Source: Thermoplasmatales archaeon SW_10_69_26 (GTDB lineage Archaea; Thermoplasmatota; SW-10-69-26). Taken from it: a stretch of DNA of 64,000 nt. The DNA lies in the NCBI GenBank assembly GCA_003009755.1, contig PXUB01000032.1, positions 62,001 through 126,000 on the forward strand, in the 5' to 3' direction. A model generated the notes under the pieces. That model searched no databases, had not been told where the DNA came from, and saw only the letters and a program-made list of their open reading frames with translations. The position numbers were made by a program, and so were the translations under genes. Shown here one piece after another: positions 1 through 9,822 of the stretch. Position 1 is the stretch's first letter; each line of letters starts with the position of its first letter.

Positions 1-407
1 ACCGGCTCGTAGATCACGGCCAGCGAGAACGTGATGACCAGGACGGCCACCGACAGCATGTAGAACAGGCTCTCCTTGAACACGAGATCGCGGTTGGCCT
101 CCATCGAATCGGCGCTCAACCCGGCCAACGCTGGCACGATCAAGATGTTGAAGATCGCCGACCCGACGATCGCGCCCACGCCGAGATCGAACTCGCCGTG
201 GAGCAGCGTCGAGATCACGGTCGTCGACAGCTCCGGGAAGCTGGACCCGACGGCGATCACGACCGCGCCCTCGACGACGGGCGGGAGGCCGTACAGCGCG
301 CTCAGGCGCGCCGTCGACCGCTCGAGCAACCCGCTGCCGAGCCAGACGACGGCCGAGGATGCCACGGCGAGACCGAGCGCGCCGACGAGCGAGGCCACGT
401 CGGCCAC
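1..407 (-). CDS. Sodium/calcium exchanger-family membrane protein (partial)
   Basis: This is the N-terminal part of a CaCA-family cation antiporter, which exchanges Ca2+ for Na+ or H+ across the cytoplasmic membrane. The 135 visible codons hold hydrophobic helices, and the family's first alpha-repeat is clear: GSSFPEL at residues 54-60 (usual form GTSxPEL) and GAIVGSAIFNI at about 78-88. The start is taken as the GTG at 407-405, because an in-frame TGA lies nine bases upstream of it. The rest of the protein, including the second alpha-repeat, lies outside the window. Family assignment is solid; the ion is inferred. Confidence 0.85.
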   Translation of the reverse strand, partial: MADVASLVGALGLAVASSAVVWLGSGLLERSTARLSALYGLPPVVEGAVVIAVGSSFPELSTTVISTLLHGEFDLGVGAIVGSAIFNILIVPALAGLSADSMEANRDLVFKESLFYMLSVAVLVITFSLAVIYEP

Positions 408-484
408 ATCGGCTCACGGTAGAAGAACGGTCGGTCCAGACATCGGCGTCGCTGGTGTCTGCCACCATCAGCTGAGCGGCGGTC

Positions 485-1747
485 TCAGCGGGGGAGCTCG
501 TCGGGGCCGCTGTCGATCCGGTCCAACAGCCGCCGCGCCGGCTCGAACCCCGGCCGCAGCTCCAGCGCCTGCTCGAGCGCCGCCCGCGCCTCGTCGGTCT
601 CCTCCATCATGAGGCGGGCACGAGCCATGTTCAGGTAGGGGAACTCGGGCGACGCGTAACGCTCGGCCTCGAGGGCCTTCTCGAACCACTCGATCGCCTC
701 GGCGGGCCGACCCTGCTCCAGACGGTAAGCGCCGATGTCGTTGTAGGGGTTGCCCAGCGTCGGGTCCTCGTCGATCGCCTGCCGGCAGTCCTCGATCGCC
801 TCCGAGAGGCGCTCCTGCTGGCTGCGGACCCACCCGCGGAAGGTGTAGGCCTCGGCGGTCGGGAGCACCTCGACGGAGGCCGTGTAGGCGAGGGCCGCCT
901 GCTCGAGGTTGCCCAGCGTCTGCTGCACGTAGCCGAGGTGGAAAGCCACCCGGGCGCCGGCGGCGCGTTCGGGGGCCCGACGCACCAAGCCCTGGTCGGC
1001 GAGCGCGCTGGCGATCGTCTCGTCCACGCTGAGGCCGACCTCGCGCGCCAACCCCGAAGGTCGCTCGTCGGTCCACGCGGTGGCCAACAGCGCTTCCTGG
1101 CGGAGGACATCACCTGCTGTGGGGGCCGGACCGCCGGCTGCGGGCGCCAGCTCGGTGAGCGGCATCGTCGTCTGGGCGTCGCCGTGCTGGACCAACCGAG
1201 CCAGCTCGGGCTCGTCGGGGTCCGGACGCGCCACGAGCACGGTGCCGCCCTCGTCCAACCGGCGCGGCAAGCGGCGGGGAGCGCCCGGGCCGGGATCCCA
1301 CGCCACCACGCGGTCGAAACCGTTCTCGATGCCGTCGGCCTCGTCCAGGCGCACCTGCTCGCGCATCCGGAAGGGTCGCACCGAGCGCCAGCGAGCCCGC
1401 AGCGCCTCGTGCTCCTCCTCGATCCGCACGCGACCGCTGCCGTTCAACGCGTCCGCCGCCAGGCCCAGCCAACCGACGGCTCGGCCCTGCACGAGGACAC
1501 GGTCGCCCGGCGAGATGTCGGCGGCCTCCAGCATCAGCCCCGCGGCCGAGGGCGAGGGGCAGGGAGGGGCCGCCTCGACCGGCGGCAGGCACCCGATCGG
1601 GGCGTCCAGCTCGGCCAGCGGTTCGCACACGCCGGGAACGAGGAGCTTGCGAGGGGTCTGGGCCAGGGCCTGGCGAACCTCGTCGCTGGCGGGAGCCCGC
1701 CGACCGGGCTCGGACGCATCGTCGGGCCGCTGGCTGCCCTCGCTCAT
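485..1747 (-). CDS. PIMT-like methyltransferase-fold domain fused to TPR repeats
   Basis: The protein has 420 residues from the ATG at 1747; an upstream in-frame extension to 1882 is possible but has intergenic-like composition. Residues about 20-180 resemble protein-L-isoaspartate methyltransferase (TPRKLLVPG, a following LPIG-like segment, then GDRVLVQGRAVGW where the SAM-binding GxGxG loop should be). The glycine motif is degraded, so catalysis is doubtful. About 300-415 are at least three tetratricopeptide repeats (EAIEDCRQAIDEDP, EAIEWFEKALEAE, EARAALEQALELRP). A winged-helix-like stretch may lie between. The likely role is a scaffold or regulator; the substrate is unknown. Confidence 0.6.
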   Translation of the reverse strand: MSEGSQRPDDASEPGRRAPASDEVRQALAQTPRKLLVPGVCEPLAELDAPIGCLPPVEAAPPCPSPSAAGLMLEAADISPGDRVLVQGRAVGWLGLAADALNGSGRVRIEEEHEALRARWRSVRPFRMREQVRLDEADGIENGFDRVVAWDPGPGAPRRLPRRLDEGGTVLVARPDPDEPELARLVQHGDAQTTMPLTELAPAAGGPAPTAGDVLRQEALLATAWTDERPSGLAREVGLSVDETIASALADQGLVRRAPERAAGARVAFHLGYVQQTLGNLEQAALAYTASVEVLPTAEAYTFRGWVRSQQERLSEAIEDCRQAIDEDPTLGNPYNDIGAYRLEQGRPAEAIEWFEKALEAERYASPEFPYLNMARARLMMEETDEARAALEQALELRPGFEPARRLLDRIDSGPDELPR

Positions 1748-2525
1748 CGCCTCTCCGTAGAGCCCTGGGGTCTTCAGCCTACCGCTCATGCCCAGCCTCA
1801 CCCAGGTGTCGATCCACGGCGGGAGTTGCCGCGGCCAACCGTCCACTGGACGGAACAGAAACGACTTCGAAACACCCTTCAAGGCGTGTGTTGTTCACCC
1901 GTGCGGGTGGGAACGGACGAACCGGGGCGGGGTCGGTCGGCAACGATCCTTGCTTCTCGCCTCCCAACTGCCTCCCATAGCCTTCCGTCGGTCGGCCTCG
2001 CCCAGCCCACCTCCGTCCGCCCGTCCGCTCTCTGGATCCGTCGAGAGGTCGGTTCGAGCGGATCGCGCTGGCGGCGTCGCTGTATCGGGATACCGCGAGG
2101 GCGCGGTTCCACCCGTGTCTCGGTCGAGAGGGAAACCAACGACGACAAGGCTCTCCACCTCGGACGTTTGCTGCTCTCAAGGGTCGTGACGACGCAAGCG
2201 ATGAGGGGCCGGAGATCGCCGCCGGGCCTTGGAGATCGAATGGACCCCGTCTGAGACAGCTGAATAGCCCTGCCGCAGGTGTATCCCTGCTTCGCGCTGC
2301 TTGCCCGCGAGGGCTCAAACCCGCCGCGGTGGACCGGCGAGCTGTCTCGGTCCGATCGGCGGAGGCCGCTCGCGGTCGAGGATCTGGGGTGTGACACGCG
2401 GTCTCTGCCGAACGCACGCCCGACCGGGACCACCGTCGAGGACATGCCGATCCGAAGGCCGGCGACACGGATCGTCGGATCGCAGGGCCCTCGCGCCCGA
2501 CCCGGGGTCCCTGGAAGACGATGGC
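1748..2525. other. Long intergenic region without a convincing gene
   Basis: No reading frame here has a recognisable family. Long open frames cross it on both strands, as expected in GC-rich DNA. It contains one segment (about 2115-2262) similar to the left flank inside the IS1595-type element, listed separately. The remainder is unexplained. Confidence 0.6.
2115..2262 (+). repeat. Decayed copy of a segment carried by the IS1595-type element
   Basis: About 150 bp here match, in reverse orientation, 39,600-39,778. The shared part reads as codons: TNDDKALHLG here against TSDNKALHHG there, then VVTTQAM against IVTAEAM, then a common GPEIAA. Copies differ often at third positions, but a one-base deletion after the methionine codon shifts the frame here. 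Both end with TCTGAGACAGCT or its near equivalent. It is probably the relic of a mobile-element passenger or of a small conserved gene. Confidence 0.55.
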
Positions 2526-3077
2526 CTAGTCGGCGATGTCGAAGTCGTGGACCGGTTCGCCGGCCTCGGCGGAGAGGATCGACAAGGCGATCGAGGCGCC
2601 GTCGCCGATGCTGTTGGCCGCCTGGACCTTGTGCGGGCGGATGGCCCAACCCCCCGCGAGGACGCCCTCGCGACTGGTGAAGCCCTCCTTGTCGGCCTCG
2701 ATGACGTCGCCGTCCATCGCCAGATCCAGATCCTCGGCCAGCGATCGATCGGTGCCGGTGGCCAGGACGAGCCGGTCGCCGGTCACCGTGTCGCCGTCCT
2801 CGGTCTCGGCGACGAACGAGCCGTTCGTCTCCCCGGCGCCTGTCACGCGCGCCTCGCGAAGGTCGGCTCCGAAGGAGCGTGCCTGCTCGCGGGCTCGCTC
2901 CATGAACGGCGTCCCGTCTTCGTCCTCGATGCCGAGGATGTTCAGCAACCGAGCCTGGTGCATCGGCGTCTCGTCCTCGCCGAGGACGATCGTGTCCTGC
3001 CCGTTCTTCTCGAGCAGGAGGGCGGCGCTCAACCCTGTGGGGCCATCACCGACAATGACGACGTCCGCGTCAGACAT
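2526..3077 (-). CDS. Small FAD/NAD(P)-binding oxidoreductase
   Basis: The 183-residue protein starts at the ATG at 3077, directly before the Rossmann motif VVIVGDGPTGLSAALLLEK (residues about 5-23), the dinucleotide-binding fold of pyridine nucleotide-disulphide oxidoreductases. Near the C-terminus are GGWAIRP and NSIGDGASIALSILS, matching the second FAD contact (GD motif) of thioredoxin reductase-like proteins. It is about 60% of normal thioredoxin reductase length and has no CxxC redox pair, so the NADPH domain is reduced or absent. Similar short flavoproteins occur in haloarchaea. The physiological electron partner is unknown. Confidence 0.75.
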   Translation of the reverse strand: MSDADVVIVGDGPTGLSAALLLEKNGQDTIVLGEDETPMHQARLLNILGIEDEDGTPFMERAREQARSFGADLREARVTGAGETNGSFVAETEDGDTVTGDRLVLATGTDRSLAEDLDLAMDGDVIEADKEGFTSREGVLAGGWAIRPHKVQAANSIGDGASIALSILSAEAGEPVHDFDIAD

Positions 3078-3196
3078 CAACGTCCGAGTCGACCATCCCA
3101 CGAAAAACCTGGCCTCCGACCTGCGGACCCACGAGGGGGACCAGATCCCTACGTCGGTAACGGCTCGGTACCGGATCGCCGTCGAGATCCGCGATC

Positions 3197-3568
3197 CTAG
3201 CCGTGATCCGGCACGAGGTACTCGGCGTTCCGTTTCAGCTTCTGCAGGTTCTCCGTGGACAGCCCCTCGACGTCCTCGCTGCGAAGATCGAGATCGATGA
3301 GATCCTCGATCGACTCGACGCCGTGGGCGTTCAGCTTCTCTGCCGCCGACGGCCCCAGACCGTCGACGAGCGTCAGATCTCCCGTTTCCTGGGCTTCCAG
3401 CAGCCGTCGGGCGTTGTTGCGGAGCTTGTCGACGTGATCGCGGGAGAGGCCGTCGATCGAACGACCACGCATGTCGATCTCGACCAGTTCCTCGACGGTC
3501 TCGATCCCGGTGTCCCGGAGCTTCGTCGCGGCCGAGGCGCCGACCCCTTTGATATCTTCCAGTTCCAT
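3197..3568 (-). CDS. Tandem helix-hairpin-helix protein
   Basis: The 123-residue protein is made of two similar halves, each starting with a helix-hairpin-helix: DIKGVGASAATKLRDTGIET (residues 4-23) and LVDGLGPSAAEKLNAHGVES (about 67-86). Each is followed by a helix and a DLR/MRGRSIDGLS or DLRSEDVEGLS segment. The GxGxxxAxKL hairpin is the non-specific DNA-binding type found in RadA N-termini, ligases and topoisomerase V-like proteins. There is no catalytic domain, so it is probably a small DNA-binding accessory protein. The internal duplication is visible by eye. It is transcribed alone or towards the flavoprotein gene. Confidence 0.8.
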   Translation of the reverse strand: MELEDIKGVGASAATKLRDTGIETVEELVEIDMRGRSIDGLSRDHVDKLRNNARRLLEAQETGDLTLVDGLGPSAAEKLNAHGVESIEDLIDLDLRSEDVEGLSTENLQKLKRNAEYLVPDHG

Positions 3569-3673
3569 CTGGCCACCACTAACAGCTCCTCGTTCATAGT
3601 TGTAAACCCGAAGAACCGTCCCGTTCCCGTCGGGTTCCAGGGGTCGGCGTTCACGCCGACCAGGTCTGAGCTG

Positions 3674-3844
3674 TCACTCGATGAACGCGGTGTCGTCGGG
3701 TCTCCCCTTCGCGAGGATGTCGTGGTCGTCGCAGTAGAAGGTGTCGCCCGCGCGCTTGTACGTCTCTCCGCGCGGCCGTTTGATGTAGGTGGGATCCATC
3801 GCCATCCCGCATTCGGGGCACCGCGGTCGCGGTTTGTTCGGCAT
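3674..3844 (-). CDS. Small zinc-ribbon protein, 56 residues
   Basis: The frame from the ATG at 3844 to the TGA at 3676-3674 begins MPNKPRPRCPECGM and continues with a CDDH segment near residue 40. The C-P-E-C knuckle plus the later Cys/His pair suggest one structural zinc site. A small acidic tail ends in TAFIE. It has normal codon use for this genome and a clean methionine start. No specific function can be given. Confidence 0.6.
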   Translation of the reverse strand: MPNKPRPRCPECGMAMDPTYIKRPRGETYKRAGDTFYCDDHDILAKGRPDDTAFIE

Positions 3845-4142
3845 GCCGTCGGCTGAAGATATTCATCCTCGGTTATCTGTTTACCGGTTCGACGAGAGCG
3901 GAGAAAGGCCGTCTTCGCGATCTCGATCGGACCGACCGTGCGGAGCATCGGGAGCCTGTTGCCGGGTCTCGGCGCCTCCGGCCCGGGATGAGCAGCCAGT
4001 CCCCGCAGCCCGACATCGGGGCCCGGACAGCCCGAGAAGGCACCTTGGATCCCTATTGTCCACCGCGGTGAACGTCCGGCCGAGATGTTCGTACGTCCGA
4101 GCAGATACCTGGAGGCCGCCCCTTCCCCCGACTGGGTCCACA

Positions 4143-4631
4143 ATGCCGATGGACAACATGGAAGCGATGTTCACGCACGAGCTCGAAGACATGTACTCGG
4201 CCGAGCACGAGATCCTCGACGCCCTCGACGAGATGGCCGAGGAGACCGAGGACGAGTCGATCGCGGAGGTGTTCCGCGAACACCGCAACGAGACGGAGGG
4301 CCAGATCGACCGTCTCGAGCAGGTCTTCGACGAGCTCGGCCGATCCCCCAACCAGGAGGAGTGCGAAGCCATCGAGGGCCTGATCGCGGAGCACGAGGAG
4401 ATCAAACAGATGGACCCCAACCCCAAGGTCCTGAACGTCGCGAACACGGTGTCGGCCGAGAAGACCGAGCACTACGAGATCGCAGCCTACGGCAACCTCA
4501 CCAAGCTCGCCCAGCAGATGGGCATGGACGAGGCCAGCGACCTCCTCGGCCAGAACCTCGAGGAGGAGAAACGCATGCTCGGCCGGCTCGAGGACCTCTC
4601 CGAGGAGTACGACTACGAGTCCATCGCCTGA
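4143..4631 (+). CDS. DUF892/YciE-YciF-like helical-bundle protein
   Basis: The 162-residue, strongly acidic protein fits the DUF892 (YciF-like) family, a ferritin-like four-helix bundle. Residues 8-40 (FTHELEDMYSAEHEILDAL) contain the Glu and ExxH-type ligands expected of a dimetal site; further ones are HRNETEGQIDRLEQVF (about 47-62) and ExxxHYEIAAYG (about 112-123). In bacteria these proteins are linked to stress responses, and the exact reaction is unsettled. The start at 4143 excludes an upstream in-frame extension with no family similarity; an ATG two codons later is also possible. It stands alone. Confidence 0.85.
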   Translation: MPMDNMEAMFTHELEDMYSAEHEILDALDEMAEETEDESIAEVFREHRNETEGQIDRLEQVFDELGRSPNQEECEAIEGLIAEHEEIKQMDPNPKVLNVANTVSAEKTEHYEIAAYGNLTKLAQQMGMDEASDLLGQNLEEEKRMLGRLEDLSEEYDYESIA

Positions 4632-4713
4632 CCCCGGCGTCCCCGTCGATCCGGTCCCCGGAGATCGCCGGGGGCCGGTCTCCTCTCCTTCTCCGGATCT
4701 CGCGGCTCCGACA

Positions 4714-4727
4714 CCGTTTTGAATGGG
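4714..4727 (+). promoter_or_regulatory. Candidate TATA-box promoter of the tRNA-Arg array
   Basis: CCGTTTTGAATGGG is the only A/T-rich box in this GC-rich stretch. Its centre lies about 30 bases before 4751, where the first tRNA-Arg-like 5' end begins, which is the normal TATA-to-start distance in archaea. A similar box (CGTTTGAAGG) lies about 25 bases upstream of the secreted-protein start at 18,624. Confidence 0.45.
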
Positions 4728-4750
4728 GAACGGCTACCGCCGCTGCTACC

Positions 4751-5096
4751 GGGCGGGTAGCCGGGCTTGGATGTTCCTGCGCCCTTCGGGCGTACTCGCT
4801 GGGGACCGGGACGGTCCCTCGCAGGCGACGGCTTTCGGTGCCGAACCGAAGGTTCCATGGCGCCCGTCTCGTTCACACGCCACGCACTCTGGGCGGGTAG
4901 CCTAGCTTGGATATTCGTACGCCCTTCGGGCGTACTCGACCGAGACCGCCTCCGGCGCGCTCGGTCAGGCGACGGCCTTCGGAGCCGACCGAAGGCCGTA
5001 TCAAGGACCACACGATACGCACCTTCACCCTGGGCGACGGCCTTCGGAGCCGACCGAAGGCCGTATCAAGGACCACACGATACGCACCTTCACCCT
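4751..5096 (+). repeat. Fragmented tRNA-Arg copies (5' and anticodon parts) with hairpin inserts
   Basis: Two decayed copies of the tRNA's first half are visible. Copy 1 has the acceptor/D-arm at 4751-4772 and the anticodon arm at 4823-4843; copy 2 has them at 4891-4912 and 4967-4987. In both, about 50 bp of hairpin-forming sequence separates GGAT from AGGCGACGG, exactly inside the D arm (intact form GGATAAGGCGACGG). A perfect 65-bp tandem duplication follows (4971-5035 and 5036-5100), each unit starting with the anticodon arm. The final GGGC of the second unit is also the first four bases of the intact tRNA. Confidence 0.85.
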
Positions 5097-5171
5097 GGGC
5101 GGGTAGCCTAGCTTGGATAAGGCGACGGCCTTCGGAGCCGTAGATCAGGGGTTCGAATCCCTTCCCGCCCG
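5097..5171 (+). tRNA. tRNA-Arg (anticodon TCG)
   Basis: A complete cloverleaf can be drawn. The acceptor is GGGCGGG with CCCGCCC, then unpaired G at 5171. The D arm is GCC...GGC. The anticodon stem is ACGGC/GCCGT with loop CTTCGGA, giving anticodon TCG. The T arm is AGGGG/CCCTT around TTCGAAT. CCA is not encoded and there is no intron. It sits in the middle of the fragment array, downstream of the candidate promoter at 4714 and with no convincing box of its own, so it may be processed from a longer transcript. Confidence 0.93.
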
Positions 5172-5525
5172 TACCGCGAAGAGGAAGGGATGAGAACCCC
5201 CTGGGGTTCGTGCTGAGATCCGGTGGAGATCGCTCGGATCTCAGCAGAGTACGAGGCGAGCAGAGCGAGCCTCGTACGGAAATCCCTTCCCGCCCGTACC
5301 GCGAAGAGGAAGGGATGAGAACCCTTGGGTTCGTCCCGAGAGACGATTCAACCGTGCGTCTCTCGGGAGAGGACGGATCTCTGATCCGTCCGGAAATCCC
5401 TTCCCGCCCGTACCGCGAAGAGGAAGGGATGAGAACCCTTGGGTTCGTGCTGAGGCGCGGTGGAGATGGTCGCGTCTCAGGAGACCCCGGATCTCTGATG
5501 CGGGCGGAGGTCCCCTTCCCGCCCG
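5172..5525 (+). repeat. Tandem tRNA-Arg 3'-end repeats interleaved with hairpins
   Basis: The tRNA 3' end AATCCCTTCCCGCCCG (5156-5171) recurs at 5281-5296 and 5395-5410, and in diverged form at about 5511-5525, a spacing of 114-125 bp. Each unit continues TACCGCGAAGAGGAAGGGAT, then a remade T-arm start ending GGGTTCG, then one or two perfect hairpins, then the next AAATCCC. The inserts therefore interrupt the T loop between TTCG and AATCCC. Hairpins are at 5212-5245, 5249-5277, 5335-5367, 5371-5391, 5451-5479 and about 5487-5505. No protein is encoded. Confidence 0.85.
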
Positions 5526-5530
5526 CTTCC

Positions 5531-7447
5531 TCAGCTATCCTCGTCGTCTCGCACGATCGCGCTGACGAGCGTGAGGGCGGACAACGCGGCGAACACGCCG
5601 ACGACCGCCCAGCTCGCCACGCCGAGCTGCAGACCCTCGATCGGCCCGTCGGTGTGGTCCTCACGGTCGTCGGCTTGGGGATCGACGAACCGCGAGGGCT
5701 GGGGGTCTTCCTCGACCGTGAGGACCGAGGACAGGCCGGCCAGCGTGTTGGCCGTCCGGTAGAAGCGGACCGCCGTCGACGGGTTCTCGCTGGTGCTGGC
5801 GAACTCGAACATCGCCACCGGCAGGATCGGCTCGACGTCCAGGCCGCGAGCCTCCTGGATGCTGAGGGCGGCTTGCTGGCGGCTGGCGTTCACCTTCGCG
5901 GGGGAGGGCTCGCCGTTGCGTTGCTCGAGCGTCAGCGAGGCCAGCACCTGGGCCTCGGCTGCCTCGATGATCGCGGCGGCATGGAACCCACGCTCGCGGT
6001 CCTTGTTGGCCTCCTGCAGGGCGTCCTTCGCCGGCTGCGGGTCGCCAGTGTCGCCGCGGACCGAGCTGCTGTAGGCGATCAGTTCGCGCGCCAGGTTCGC
6101 GAACTCGTTGGCCAGGCGCTCGGGATCCTCGGGCAGCGGCGGCTCGTCGCTGAACGGCTGGGACAGATCCAGCCACCAGTGGACGGTGTTGGACCGCTCG
6201 AAGGCCCAGGCCGACTGCAACAGAACCTGATCCACGGAGCCGGTCCCTTGCAGCGCTTCGCGAGCCTGCTGGAGGCGGCGTTCGGCGTCGGAGACGCGCT
6301 CTTGGCCGGCGCCGACCGTGTAGAGGGTGTGCAGACCCTCGACCTCGGCCTCGCTCGCGGTCTCGCGCGCCTCGCGGACGCTCTCGGCGGCGTGCTCGAC
6401 CGTGGCCTCGAGGAAGTCGTCGCTGGCGCCGCGCTCGTAGTAGGTCGCCAGCAGGCGAGCGTGGCGTTCCCGGATCGCCGACTGGAAGGCCTTGCTCGCT
6501 GCGCTGTAGAACCGCTCGTCGGACCACAGCGCCTCGGCCTCCTCGTGCGAGGCGACGGCCGCCTCGATCGCCGACCGGGCGCGCTCCTCGGCGCGGTCCG
6601 GCATCTCGGTGGTGTTCACCTTGTCCCAGGTCTCGTACACGCGCTCGCTGCGGTCGACGATGTCACGCGTTCGCGGGCCCAGGATGTCGGCGTACTGCGC
6701 CGTCGTCGGCGGTTCGCCGAGCTCGGGCTGGGGCAGCTCGCGGTCGGTGGCGACCTCGACCAGCTCCTCGATCGCGGCCACCGATCGGCACGTGATGTTC
6801 AGCTCCTCCTCGCAGAACGAGGGCACGTGGACGGGGGCCTCGCCGTACTCCTCCTGCTCGGGGGGCAGCCGGGGCGTGTAGTTGGCTTCCCCGTCGGGGA
6901 CGAGGAAGATGCTGGCGCCCGCGTCCTCGGCAGCCTTGGCCTTCTCGAGGATGCCGCCCACCGGCCCGATCGAACCGTCGGGGTTGATCGTGCCCGTGGC
7001 CATCACGTCCTCGCGGATCTGCCAGGGATCCTCGCCCTCCGCCAGGTGGGCGTTCTGCATCGCGACCGTCGCCGCCAACGTCATCACGGCGCCCGCCGAG
7101 GGGCCCGAGATGATCGGCGAATCGCTACGCACCGTGTAGAACAGATCGTGGCTGGCCAAGCCCTGCCCGGCGAGCCCGGCGGCCACGCGCGAGGCGATGC
7201 GGGCCGAGCCCTGGAGGTCGGTCCCCGACAGGGGTCGGGTGTCCATGAACACGTGACCCGATCCGTCGGATGAGGCGCGGACCTCGATCGAGGCGTTGGC
7301 GCCGACGAGTTCGCCCGTCTCGTTCAACGACACCGCCAGCGCGGTGACGCGGGCTGGCTGGGTCAGGTTCATCGGCGTGGCGCCCACCGGGGCCGACAGC
7401 GCCGGTCCCAGGAGCACGACCACCGCGAGCAGGCGGGCGACGGACAC
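5531..7447 (-). CDS. Secreted, membrane-anchored Lon-type (S16) protease
   Basis: The 638-residue protein has an N-terminal signal peptide (residues 1-23) and a C-terminal membrane helix (about 610-632) before an acidic DDEDS tail, so the body is extracytoplasmic. Residues about 30-200 form an S16 Lon proteolytic domain: the nucleophile is Ser117 in GPSAG and the dyad lysine is Lys169 in GGILEKAKAA, with TGTINPDGSIGPVGG between. There is no AAA+ module, so it does not unfold substrates with ATP. The remaining 400 residues are helical and of unknown role. Archaeal secreted Lon-like proteases of this layout are known only from sequence. Confidence 0.85.
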   Translation of the reverse strand: MSVARLLAVVVLLGPALSAPVGATPMNLTQPARVTALAVSLNETGELVGANASIEVRASSDGSGHVFMDTRPLSGTDLQGSARIASRVAAGLAGQGLASHDLFYTVRSDSPIISGPSAGAVMTLAATVAMQNAHLAEGEDPWQIREDVMATGTINPDGSIGPVGGILEKAKAAEDAGASIFLVPDGEANYTPRLPPEQEEYGEAPVHVPSFCEEELNITCRSVAAIEELVEVATDRELPQPELGEPPTTAQYADILGPRTRDIVDRSERVYETWDKVNTTEMPDRAEERARSAIEAAVASHEEAEALWSDERFYSAASKAFQSAIRERHARLLATYYERGASDDFLEATVEHAAESVREARETASEAEVEGLHTLYTVGAGQERVSDAERRLQQAREALQGTGSVDQVLLQSAWAFERSNTVHWWLDLSQPFSDEPPLPEDPERLANEFANLARELIAYSSSVRGDTGDPQPAKDALQEANKDRERGFHAAAIIEAAEAQVLASLTLEQRNGEPSPAKVNASRQQAALSIQEARGLDVEPILPVAMFEFASTSENPSTAVRFYRTANTLAGLSSVLTVEEDPQPSRFVDPQADDREDHTDGPIEGLQLGVASWAVVGVFAALSALTLVSAIVRDDEDS

Positions 7448-7536
7448 GCGAGGCGAACCCCCGAGGTGGGAAAGAAGCTTGCGGCTGGCCGGGATCCGCC
7501 GGCCGGCACGTCAGGTCGTGCCGCGAACCCTCCCCG

Positions 7537-7544
7537 CTTATATA
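7537..7544 (+). promoter_or_regulatory. TATA box upstream of hppA
   Basis: CTTATATA stands out in the GC-rich gap between the divergent protease and pyrophosphatase genes. A start site about 26 bases downstream would leave a leader of roughly 35 bases, which carries GGTGACC (7592-7598) a few bases before the hppA ATG, a plausible ribosome-binding site. Confidence 0.55.
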
Positions 7545-7602
7545 CGACCTCTGTTATCGCGTAGCGATTCTGTCGGCAGCCGTACAGCTTTGGTGACCTC
7601 AC

Positions 7603-9816
<2,214 letters not shown>

Positions 9817-9822
9817 TCGCGC

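Noticed and set aside
938-2254. A 438-codon plus-strand frame over the PIMT/TPR gene and the following gap
   Set aside because: It overlaps the minus-strand TPR gene in a shadow frame. Only its last 40 codons are of interest, as the repeat shared with 39600-39778.
3789-4142. In-frame N-terminal extension of the DUF892 protein
   Set aside because: The added residues have Pro/Arg/Ser-rich intergenic composition and overlap the zinc-ribbon gene on the other strand. The family starts at the ATG at 4143.
4971-5100. CRISPR-like direct repeats
   Set aside because: Only two identical 65-bp units touch each other with no spacers, and they contain the tRNA anticodon arm. No cas genes are present.
4751-5410. 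Split or permuted tRNA gene assembled by trans-splicing of the flanking halves
   Set aside because: A complete, unbroken tRNA-Arg lies in the middle, so the halves are not needed, and no bulge-helix-bulge splice site could be drawn at the breaks. RNA data would be needed to revive the idea.
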